Assembly (NCBI RefSeq): GCF_036884655.1
Contig: NC_088331.1
Span: forward strand, 13,345,001-13,409,000
Reading direction: 5' to 3'
Origin: Musa acuminata AAA Group
Lineage: Eukaryota > Streptophyta > Magnoliopsida > Zingiberales > Musaceae
Length of the DNA: 64,000 nucleotides
Positions 55,254 to 64,000 of this stretch are shown in pieces (position 1 is the stretch's first letter; each line of letters opens with the position of its first letter). The notes beneath the pieces were generated by a model that did no database searches, had not been told where the DNA came from, and saw only the letters and a program-made list of their open reading frames with translations. The translations under genes and the position numbers were made by a program.

Positions 55254-57567
55254 TGTTAGGATCAAGAGCACTAAGAGGGGGGGGGGGGTGAATTAGTGCA
55301 GCGGAAATCTTATAATAATTTAAAAACCAAAAGCTGCGTTCGTTCAAAAACTATTATGATGCAAAAGCAAATTCTCAGTTTGTATCTAAGTGCAGTTTGC
55401 GTCTAAGCGCAGATTGCGTTTAAGCGCAGTTTTGCGTCTAAGCGCAGTTTTGCGACTAAGCGCAGTTTTGCGACTAAGCGCAGTTTTGCGTCTAAATTCA
55501 GATTTACGTCTAAATGCAGTTTTACGTCTAAACGCAGATTTACGTCTAAACGCAGTTTTACGTCTAAACGCAGTTTTACGTTTAAACGCAGTTTTACGTC
55601 TAAACGCAGATTTACGTCTAAACGCAGTTTTACGTCTAAACGCAGATTTACGTCTAAACGCAGTTTTACGTCTAGACGCAGATTTACGTCTAAACTTTGA
55701 AACTCGTTTGTATATTCGCAGAAGGCAGTATGCAGTTGAAATCAAGACGTAAACGTAAACTGAAATCTGATGATTGAGCGAAGAAAGCCGATTTACGTCT
55801 GAATGCAGTTTTACGTCTAAATGTTGAAACTCGTTTGTAAAATCGTAGAGGACAGATTGCAGTTATTAATAGGATTAAAATGTAAGCGTAAACTGCAAAG
55901 AAGCTCGTTCGTAAAAGGGCGGAAAACAGTTCTGCAGAATCAAACGTAAACGTAAACTGTAATGTATGAAAATATGAAGTTACGTCTGAATGCAGATTTG
56001 GAAGAACAGCTCTTAGAACTTGTTCGTGAAAGCGCAGAGAGCAGTAGTGATGAGGGAGGTTTGCAGTAATGATAAAGTGCTCGAAATTAAACGCAAACCA
56101 GAGATTTAGAGTGGTTCGGTCAGCCTTGACCTACTCCACTTTTGGCTTCCTCCACCGATGAGGTTGCCGACGTCAACTAGGTGCCTTCCTTCAATGGGCG
56201 AAGGCCAAACTTCCCTCTTACAATTTCTCTCCTTTTGACAGGCTTAGGAGACAACCTTTACAGACCTTTCTCTCCTCACTTTACAATTGGAAACTTGAAG
56301 AACAGAAGGAGGAGACTTAAAGGCTTTACAACACTTTTGAGCTCTTTAGAATCACAGAAAAGATCACAATTTCGGTATAGGTCTGTGTCTTTCCAGTGCT
56401 GAATGGGTGGGGTATTTATAGGCCCCAACCCAATTCAAAATTCGAGCTCAAAACGATCAAATCGATCAAATCCCAGAATTCTGGGATCAGGCGGTTGCAC
56501 CTCTCGACTGGAGAGGTGGCACCGCCTGGCAGAGCTCGAAGACTGAGCTCTGCCGATTGCTTCTTCTCTGCCAGAGCTCGAAGACTGAGCTCGATGGTTG
56601 CATCACCTGGCAGAGCTCGAAGACTGAGCTTGGTGGTTGCATCACCTGGCAGAGCTCGAAATCTGAGCTCGGTGGTTGCATCACTTGGCAGAGCTCCAAA
56701 CTGAGCTCAAGCTGATGCACCATTCTGCCATAGCTCGAAGACTGAGCTTGGTGAATGCATCACCTGGCAAAGCTCGAGACTGAGCTCAGGCTGATGCACC
56801 ACTCTGCCAGAGCTCGAAGACTGAGCTCGGTGGATGCATCGCCTGGCAGAGCTCGGAACTTGAGCTCTGGCGGTGCAACCTCTTGGCTGGAGCGGTTGCA
56901 CCTCCCAGCCTTGCAACCCTAGCGGTTGCACCTCCTGGCTGGGGCGGTTGCACCTCCCAGCCTTGCAACCCTGGCGGTTGCACCTCCTGGCTGGGGCGGT
57001 TGCACCTCTCAACCCCACAGCCCAGGCGGTTGCACCTCCTGGTGCAATCAGGGTCCGAATGGTTCACTCCATTCGACCCACTTTGAATCTTTTCAGGGGC
57101 CCAATTGCCCCAAGATTAAGCTAATGGGATCACCTCCCATTTTCATGCTTAATCATCGTGCTAACTACGATTATCTCTAAGACAACTTCTGCAGCTTTGC
57201 TCCGATGCGTCAATCGCTTCTTCCGGCGAGTTTCCGGCCAACTTCCGTCGATCAACCGATAACCCTCGGTGATCCTTCTGCGGACATCCGGCATACTCCT
57301 GGACTTTGCGACGATCCACTTGGCGAGTTCCGACGAGCTTCGCTTGGCAAGCTTCTGGACTTCTCGGATCTGTTCTCTCTGAACCTCCGACGACTGTCCG
57401 AACTTCCGTCGAACTCTCGAACTCCCAACGTGATCATGATCTTGACTCCGCGGCAACTCCTGCTGCTTGTCTTAATCTCATCGTAGTTAATCCTGCACAC
57501 TTATCTCAACACATAGATTAGATAACAAATGACAATTGACTTCATCATCAAAATCCGAGATTCAACA
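55254..57567 (-). repeat. Element C 5' LTR
   Basis: 2314 bp; TATA box 56420-56413 (minus), array 55374-55700, GC-rich repeats 56488-57044. The one-base length difference from the 3' LTR fits variation in the G tract and elsewhere. Confidence 0.96.
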
Positions 57568-57572
57568 ATTCA

Positions 57573-57604
57573 CCCCCCCCCTCTTAGTGCTCTCGATCCT
57601 AACA
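57573..57604 (+). repeat. Element D LTR3, last 32 bp
   Basis: C-tract, CTCTTAGTGCTCTCGATCC and TAACA, completing the LTR broken by C. PBS TGGTATCAGAGC follows at 57607-57618. Confidence 0.95.
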
Positions 57605-57654
57605 ATTGGTATCAGAGCGGGGTATTTCTCATTTCGGATTTACACCTGAGAGAA

Positions 57655-58665
57655 ATGGCTCTTCAAGAGGGCTTTTCGGTCTTTCGTCCACCGTTGTTTA
57701 ACGGATTGGACTACACTTATTGGAAAACTCGAATGAGAGTTTTCTTGATTTCTACGAATTTAGACTTATGGAGTATCATTGAAAACGGTTTTCAACTTCC
57801 CTCCAAACCGATGAACGAATGGTCGGATTTGGAGAAGAAGAATTTTTCTTTAAACGCAAAGGCTATGAATGCCTTATTTTGCGCATTGGACAAAAATGAG
57901 TTCAATCGGATTTCTACGTGTGAAACGGCTTTTGACATTTGGCGAATTCTTGAAATCACGCACGAGGGAACTAGTAGAGTCAAACACTCGAAAGTTAACT
58001 TTTTATTGCATGATTATGAGTTTTTTCAAATGCAACCAAGCGAGACTATAGGCGACATGTACACCCGTTTCACGGATGTCGTCAATAGTTTAAGAGCTCT
58101 TGGAAAATGTTTTTCGGATTTTGAACTCGTAAACAAGATTTTGCGTTCTCTTTCTAAAAAGTGGGATTCAAAAGTAACTGCAATACAAGAAGCTAAAAAT
58201 CTAAACAACTTACCACTTGAAGAACTAATTGGTTCATTGATGACATATGAAATGGTGCACAATGCACATGATGAACATGTTGAACACAATCACCTTCCAA
58301 AGAACAGGAAGGATTTGGAACTCTGGACAAATGAATGCCACTTGAGCGATGACTCAAGTGATGAGGACAATGATGAACAAACCAACCTTCCAAAGAACAG
58401 GAAGGATTTGGGACATAGAACATTTGAAGACCACTCGAGCGTAAGCTCAAGTGATGGTGAACTTAAACTACAAATGAAACGAAAATTAAAAAGCAAAAAG
58501 AATGGAACTACTTGCTTTAAACGCAAGAAGAAGAACAAAAATTGTGATGAATCGAGCTCATCTGAAGACGAGAAAGTCAACAAAAGCGAGGCGACAAAAT
58601 ACGCCTTACCAGCCTACGACGTTGAGGTAATTAAAATGCCTTTGGTTTATTTTGAAATTACTTGA
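57655..58665 (+). CDS. gag: Element D gag, intact copy
   Basis: 336 residues from the ATG 37 bases after the PBS; an in-frame extension upstream to 57529 crosses the LTR and PBS and is spurious. The capsid-like domain parallels that of A-C (DYTYWKTRMRVFLIS, LNAKAMNALFCALDKNEFNR). The tail has a duplicated LPKNRKDL motif (about residues 211-218 and 247-254), Asp/Ser-rich patches and a Lys-rich run, but no CCHC zinc knuckle. It ends soon after AYDVEVIKMP, with non-coding sequence in place of pol. It probably co-assembles with, or depends on, a full-length gag; that is inferred. Confidence 0.9.
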   Translation: MALQEGFSVFRPPLFNGLDYTYWKTRMRVFLISTNLDLWSIIENGFQLPSKPMNEWSDLEKKNFSLNAKAMNALFCALDKNEFNRISTCETAFDIWRILEITHEGTSRVKHSKVNFLLHDYEFFQMQPSETIGDMYTRFTDVVNSLRALGKCFSDFELVNKILRSLSKKWDSKVTAIQEAKNLNNLPLEELIGSLMTYEMVHNAHDEHVEHNHLPKNRKDLELWTNECHLSDDSSDEDNDEQTNLPKNRKDLGHRTFEDHSSVSSSDGELKLQMKRKLKSKKNGTTCFKRKKKNKNCDESSSSEDEKVNKSEATKYALPAYDVEVIKMPLVYFEIT

Positions 58666-61265
58666 TGCTTTCATGATATATTTTCTTTTTTAGTTTAGAA
58701 TTAATTTTCTTGAAAATTATATGTTTAAAAATAAAAATACAAAAATTATGATCATGCTGATAATTTCGAAAATAATATTGCATATTTTATGATAAACAAA
58801 CAAAATGATTTTGATCATGGTTAAGAAGTAATAATGTGTATCATGTTTGATTAACATTGTTGAATGAAATCACGTTTGATTTAAAGTAATGCATAAAGAT
58901 GTAATATGAAATGGTTATTAACAATTTTATGCATGTGATTTTAAGTTATCCATGATCATGAGCTTGTTTGATCTTCTTGACTTAATTTCAAGATCTATAG
59001 CAAAAATCATGTTTGAATATATGAAAGTGTTAATTTCATTTTCGGATTCACTTAACAATTGGTATCCTAACAATCGGATTTTCTCATACACTTATGAAAA
59101 ATATTTTTCTAAAATGGATTTGATGAAATGATTCATGCTTATAAACTCCATCTTGAAATATGAATGATAGTGTTTTTGCTTGCAAAGATTTGTTTCACAT
59201 TCATATCTCCTATGATTCGTGTGCAGAAAAAGAATTTATAAATCATAACACAATGTGATTTCTTATGCAAAAATAAAGTGCTTTTGTGATTCTTTGCTAA
59301 AGAGAATAATTATTAAAATCATGATCTTGATAACATGAAGCTCTTTATAAATCAAGATCGTTCATTATGCTCCCTACATTTATCAAAAAGGAGTTCTTCA
59401 AATGAAATGCAATTCAATGAAGTGTCATATTGATATCTTGAAACTTGGAATATTTTAAAATGTGATCTTGATAAGAATGTTTCAAGTTGCTCTTTGTACT
59501 ATATCTTTTCGAATGAATCATGAGCCTTGATATCATATATTTCATAATACAAGATTTCTTTGCCTTATGTCTTGAACTTTCATGCTTATCTTAATTTGGC
59601 ATATAAAGACTAAGGCATGCTTAGATGAAAAAGAATATCTTAATAAAATGCTTTTCCCATCTGATCGAGATTAATGATTTCATGATATTTTGTGAATCTC
59701 GAAATTAATTTTAATGACTTGATTATGAATTTCAAGTTAATAATTTGATTTGAATAAGTTTTATCTAAATCATAATCTTGATCTTGCAAAATTGAAGTCA
59801 CAAATAATATCTTGTGGTATTCATGAATTGATACTCACAATATGAAAGCATTGATATTCATGACTTGAATTGGATTGAAACATTGTATGCTTAAATTAAT
59901 CATTCTCCTATGTTTCAAAAATTCCTTAAAAGCCTTATGTGATGATTGAAAACTAACTTGCTTTATGATGAATCACGAATCATGACTTGATCTATGATGT
60001 AAATGCCTTGAAATGATTGAAATATTTAACACTTTTATGCTCTTCCCCCTACTTTCTTCTTGTTTTCAATGATAAAATGGGGAGAAGTTTTGATCATGCA
60101 TGGTAGGATATAATTTGACAAAATTGATACCATCATGATATGAAACATTTATGATGTACAATTATGTATGCAATACTTGTACTTTCTAATTATGATGTGA
60201 TGTATTGCATATGATGTAAATCATGATTTAAAATGCTATGAGTGCCAAGTTACACATTTTGAGAAGAAATTGTTATATTGAAATATTAATGTAATTATGA
60301 ATGGTGATATGATATCATGCATGTAATACTTCAATTTATGATAATGATGCATGCAATGATAAAATATTCATGATGAAAAATTATCTTGACATTCATAACT
60401 TGATTATTCATCATTTGTCATGATTTTGAAATCGTTGTAAAAGGAAAAGAGAACTACAAAACTGTATTCTCTCTTTCTTTTTTTACAATGACAAACGGGG
60501 AGATAGCTAGCTTGTACAAGTCAAGAAGATGCAAAAACTTGATTGCTAGCTTACCTATTTTAAGAAGCAAAGATTGCTAACTTGCTTATTTCAAGAAGAA
60601 AAATTGTCTTCTTGAACATCACTATCTTGAATATCTCAAGAAGCAAAACTTGCAATTTGCACATTGCAATAGGAAGCAAGAATCATGAGCTTACACAAGA
60701 AATTTATCTTGCATTTGCTTTCGAAATTTTTGCTAGCTTATATATTGTGAAACTTGTATATCATAAAAATTGCTAGCTTGTTGGTCTAAAGAGAAGCAAA
60801 AAGTTGCTATCTCAAAAGAAGCAAATGTGCTATCTTGCCTATCTCAAGAGGCAAAAATGCTAACTTGCGCATCTAGCAAAGTGAGCAAAATTTTCAAGAA
60901 GCAAGAGTTGCCTTCTTGAACATCTCTAATTTGCTAGCTTGCATGATATAGAACTTTCTATCTTGAACATTACCAAAAGTGCTATCTTATATGTTATAAA
61001 ACTTGAATATCTAAAACTTGATAGCATGAATGTTCTAAGCATGATATAACACTTGCTAAATCTTCTAGCTCCAAGATTGCATGATGATAAAACTTGATAC
61101 TATGTTTTTCATGCAATGAGTTGAATCAATATCACAAACACTTGATTGTGATACTTCTCCTTTTTGTTGATGACAAAGGGGGAGAAGTATGTTGATGAAA
61201 GTATGTTGATGACATGACATGTGATGCATAAGTTTATGCATATGTTCATGTTGACGTGTTGCAAG
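58666..61265 (+). other. Third D interior, non-coding, truncated by E
   Basis: Near-identical to 42373-45000. It carries the PPT-like motifs near 60069-60086, 60486-60502 and 61166-61185, and the TTGCTAGCTTG repeats (60503-61065). Cut at 61265 by element E, before the true PPT and LTR. No coding remnants recognised. Confidence 0.82.
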
Positions 61266-63572
61266 TGTTGAATCTCGGATTTTGATGATGAAGTCAATTG
61301 TCATTTGTTATCTAATCTATGTGTTGAGATAAGTGTGCAGGATTAACTACGATGAGATTAAGACAAGCAGCAGGAGTTGCCCCGGAGTCAAGATCATGAT
61401 CACGTTGGGAGTTCGAGAGTTCGACGGAAGTTCGGACGGTCGTCGGAGGTTCAGAGAGAACAGATCCGAGAAGTCCAGAAGCTTGCCAAGCGAAGCTCGT
61501 CGGAACTCGCCAAGTGGATCGTCGCAAAGTCCAGGAGTATGCCGGATGTCCGCAGAAGGATCACCGAGGGTTATCGGTTGATCGACGGAAGCTGGCCGGA
61601 AACTCGCCGGAAGAAGCGATTGACGCATCGGAGCAAAGCTGCAGAAGTTGTCTTAGAGATAATCGTAGTTAGCACGATGATTAAGCAGGAAAATGGGAGG
61701 TGATCCCATTAGCTTAATCTTGGGGCAATTGGGCCCCTGAAAAGATTCAAAGTGGGTCGAATGGAGTGAACCATTCGGACCCTGATTGCACCAGGAGGTG
61801 CAACCGCCCCAGCCAGGAGGTGCAACCGCCTGGGCTGTGGGGTTGAGAGGTGCAACCGCCCCAGCCAGGAGGTGCAACCGCCAGGGTTGCAAGGCTGGGA
61901 GGTGCAACCGCCCCAGCCAGGAGGTGCAACCGCCAGGGTTGCAAGGCTGGGAGGTGCAACCGCTCCAGCCAAGAGGTTGCACCGCCAGAGCTCAAGTTCC
62001 GAGCTCTGCCAGGCGATGCATCCACCGAGCTCAGTCTTCGAGCTCTGGCAGAGTGGTGCATCAGCCTGAGCTCAGTCTCGAGCTTTGCCAGGTGATGCAT
62101 TCACCAAGCTCAGTCTTCGAGCTATGGCAGAATGGTGCATCAGCTTGAGCTCAGTTTGGAGCTCTGCCAAGTGATGCAACCACCGAGCTCAGATTTCGAG
62201 CTCTGCCAGGTGATGCAACCACCAAGCTCAGTCTTCGAGCTCTGCCAGGTGATGCAACCATCGAGCTCAGTCTTCGAGCTCTGGCAGAGAAGAAGCAATC
62301 GGCAGAGCTCAGTCTTCGAGCTCTGCCAGGCGGTGCCACCTCTCCAGTCGAGAGGTGCAACCGCCTGATCCCAGAATTCTGGGATTTGATCGATTTGATC
62401 GTTTTGAGCTCGAATTTTGAATTGGGTTGGGGCCTATAAATACCCCACCCATTCAGCACTGAAGAGAGCAAGAACTGACCCGAAATCTTGATCTTTTCAG
62501 TGGTTCTTAGAGCTCAAAACTGCTAGTTTTCCTCCTCCTTCTGTTCTTCAAGTTTGAGTTGAAAAGAGAGGAGAGAAAACATCTGTAAAGGTTGTCTCCT
62601 AAGCCTGTCAAAAGGAGAGAAATTGTAAGAGGGAAGTTTGGCCTTCGCCCATTGAAGGAAGGCACCTAGTTGACGTCGGCAACCTCATCGGTGGAGGAAG
62701 CCAAAAGTGGAGTAGGTCAAGGCTGACCGAACCACTCTAAATCTCTGGTTTGCGTTTAATTTCGAGCACTTTATCATTACTGCAAACCTCCTTCATCACT
62801 ACTGCTCTCTGCGCTTTCACGAACAAGTTCTAAGAGCTGTTCTTCCAAATCTGCATTCAGACGTAACTTCATATTTTCATACATTACAGTTTACGTTTAC
62901 GTTTGATTCTGCAGAACTGTTTTCCGCCCTTTTACGAACGAGCTTCTTTGCAGTTTACGCTTACATTTTAATCCTATTAATAACTGCAATCTGTCCTCTA
63001 CGATTTTACGAACGAGTTTCAACATTTAGACGTAAAACTGCATTCAGACGTAAATCGGCTTTCTTCGCTCAATCTTCAGATTTCAGTTTACGTTTACGTC
63101 TTGATTTCAACTGCATACTGCCTTCTGCGAATATACAAACGAGTTTCAAAGTTTAGACGTAAATCTGCGTCTAGACGTAAAACTGCGTTTAGACGTAAAT
63201 CTGCGTTTAGACGTAAAACTGCGTTTAGACGTAAAACTGCGTTTAGACGTAAATCTGCGTTTAGACGTAAAACTGCGTTTAAACGTAAAACTGCGTTTAG
63301 ACGTAAAACTACGTTTAGACGTAAATCTGCGTTTAGACGTAAATCTGCATTTAGACGTAAATCTGAGTTTAGACGCAAAACTGCGCTTAGACGCAAAACT
63401 GCGCTTAAACGCAATCTGCGCTTAGACGCAAACTGCACTTAGATACAAACTGAGAATTTGCTTTTGCATCATAATAGTTTTTGAACGAACGCAGCTTTTG
63501 GTTTTTAAATTATTATAAGATTTCCGCTGCACTAATTCACCCCCCCCCCTCTTAGTGCTCTTGATCCTAACA
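61266..63572 (+). repeat. Element E 5' LTR
   Basis: 2307 bp; GC-rich repeats 61793-62375, TATA box 62435-62442, array 63150-63458 with about one unit fewer than A and C. A stretch after the TATA box (62461-62570) differs from A and C. Confidence 0.95.
62435..62442 (+). promoter_or_regulatory. TATA box of element E LTR
   Basis: TATAAATA in the conserved GGGGCCTATAAATACCCCAC context; U3 is about 1.17 kb and the tandem array lies downstream in the leader. Confidence 0.8.
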
Positions 63573-63574
63573 AT

Positions 63575-63586
63575 TGGTATCAGAGC
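63575..63586 (+). other. Primer-binding site, element E
   Basis: TGGTATCAGAGC two bases after the LTR; initiator Met tRNA type. Confidence 0.95.
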
Positions 63587-63622
63587 AAGGTTAACTCTCT
63601 AAAGGATTAAAACCCAAGAGAG

Positions 63623-64000
63623 ATGGCATACGCCGGAAACCAAGAGGGGCATTCGATTACACGTCCACCCATGTTCAGTGGAACGGACTACACTTACTGG
63701 AAGACCCGAATGAGGATCTTTCTTATTTCTATGGATTTTGAACTATGGAACCTTGTTGAAAATGGATTTTCAAAATCTTCTCTTCCAATGATCGATTGGA
63801 ACGATTTGGAAAAGAAGGCTTTCGCTCTTAATGCAAAGGCTATGAATGCCTTATTTTGCGCACTTGATAAAAACGAGTTTAATCGTGTTTCAACTTGCGA
63901 AACTGCTTTTGATATTTGGCACACACTTGAAGTGACCCACGAGGGCACAAGTAGAGTGAAAGAGTCAAAAATCAATCTGTTGCTGCATTCTTTTGAACTT
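63623..64000 (+). CDS. gag: Sirevirus gag of element E (partial)
   Basis: First 126 codons, ATG at 63623, continuing past the window edge. The sequence (MAYAGNQEGHSITRPPMF..., WKTRMRIFLIS) matches gag of A and C throughout the visible part. Only the N-terminal capsid-like portion is in view; zinc knuckles would lie outside. Confidence 0.95.
   Translation, partial: MAYAGNQEGHSITRPPMFSGTDYTYWKTRMRIFLISMDFELWNLVENGFSKSSLPMIDWNDLEKKAFALNAKAMNALFCALDKNEFNRVSTCETAFDIWHTLEVTHEGTSRVKESKINLLLHSFEL

Larger units (their letters stand above)
47473..57567 (-). mobile_element. Element C, complete autonomous Sirevirus
   Basis: 10,095 bp with LTRs 47473-49785 and 55254-57567, target duplication ATTCA (47468-47472 and 57568-57572), PBS, gag, in-frame pol behind a TAG, and PPT. 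RNase H/RT sequence ([22 protein letters not shown] type) and the two-knuckle gag place it in the SIRE lineage. LTRs differ at only a few positions (for example near 49668/57450 and 49140/56922), so it is young. It interrupts LTR3 of element D in the opposite orientation. No env-like ORF follows pol. Confidence 0.96.
34021..61265 (+). mobile_element. Tandem of element D (three LTRs, three interiors)
   Basis: Head-to-tail order: LTR1 34021-36384, interior 36385-38964, LTR2 38965-41311, interior 41312-45121, LTR3 45122-47472 plus 57573-57604, interior 57605-61265. Element C splits LTR3, and element E cuts the third interior. Neighbouring interiors share the LTR between them. Interiors two and three are near-identical; the first carries a foreign gypsy patch. 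D has gag and PBS/PPT but no pol. Confidence 0.9.
61266..64000 (+). mobile_element. Element E, Sirevirus 5' end (runs off window)
   Basis: 5' LTR 61266-63572, PBS and the start of gag in plus orientation. Its LTR is of the A/C type (TGTTGAATCTCGGATTTTG), not D. Left flank GCAAG (61261-61265) is the candidate target duplication; the other copy is outside the window. Whether E has pol or ORF371 cannot be seen. Confidence 0.95.

Noticed and set aside
57529..57654. N-terminal extension of D gag by 42 codons
   Set aside because: The extension runs through the C LTR end, the target duplication, the D LTR end and the PBS. The ATG at 57655 matches the start in the other D copies.

Overview
This is a plant nuclear genome window, probably monocot: a D6PK-type AGC kinase gene with a GT-AG intron and a very GC-rich oleosin gene sit beside a large block of nested LTR retrotransposons. 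I cannot name the species; Zingiberales/Musaceae is only a guess. There are no bacterial genes, RNA genes or CRISPR arrays that I can support.

Layout. 1-2716: truncated minus-strand Sirevirus-like (Ty1/copia, SIRE lineage) element. 2717-9991: gene island with the D6PK-like kinase (CDS 3917-5160 + 5945-6821, plus strand) and an oleosin (9278-9691, minus strand) with G-box and RY motifs upstream. 10690-12506: decayed copia gag/protease remnant followed by an LTR-like stretch. 12507-33540: old diverged element F (minus), whose LTR holds a TRIM-like element and is split by element B (13665-32378, TSD CCACC); B is itself split by element A (18234-27594, TSD AGATT). 33541-34020: end of an LTR and leader of another, probably Ty3/gypsy, element. 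34021-61265: head-to-tail tandem of a non-autonomous element D on the plus strand (LTR-int-LTR-int-LTR-int). Its third LTR is split by element C (47473-57567, minus, TSD ATTCA), the only complete autonomous Sirevirus here. 61266-64000: start of element E (plus), inserted in the third D interior.

How the parts relate. A, B, C, D and E share one LTR architecture: TG...CA ends, a poly-C/G tract near the LTR 3' end, a GC-rich palindromic repeat zone upstream of a TATAAATA box, and a variable 18-bp tandem array downstream of it. They also share an initiator-Met tRNA primer-binding site and AAAAAGGGGGAGAT polypurine tracts. Only C encodes protease, integrase, RT and RNase H. A, B and the left fragment carry gag plus a captured 371-codon ORF in place of most of pol; D carries a gag lacking zinc knuckles and no pol. 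The window thus shows one likely helper (C) and two kinds of likely dependent elements. In C an in-frame TAG separates gag from protease/pol, and the same TAG is present in B.

Relative age from nesting: copia remnant, then F, then TRIM, then B, then A; and on the right, gypsy-like sequence, then D tandem, then C and E. A is very young: its two 2317-bp LTRs differ at one position that I could find.
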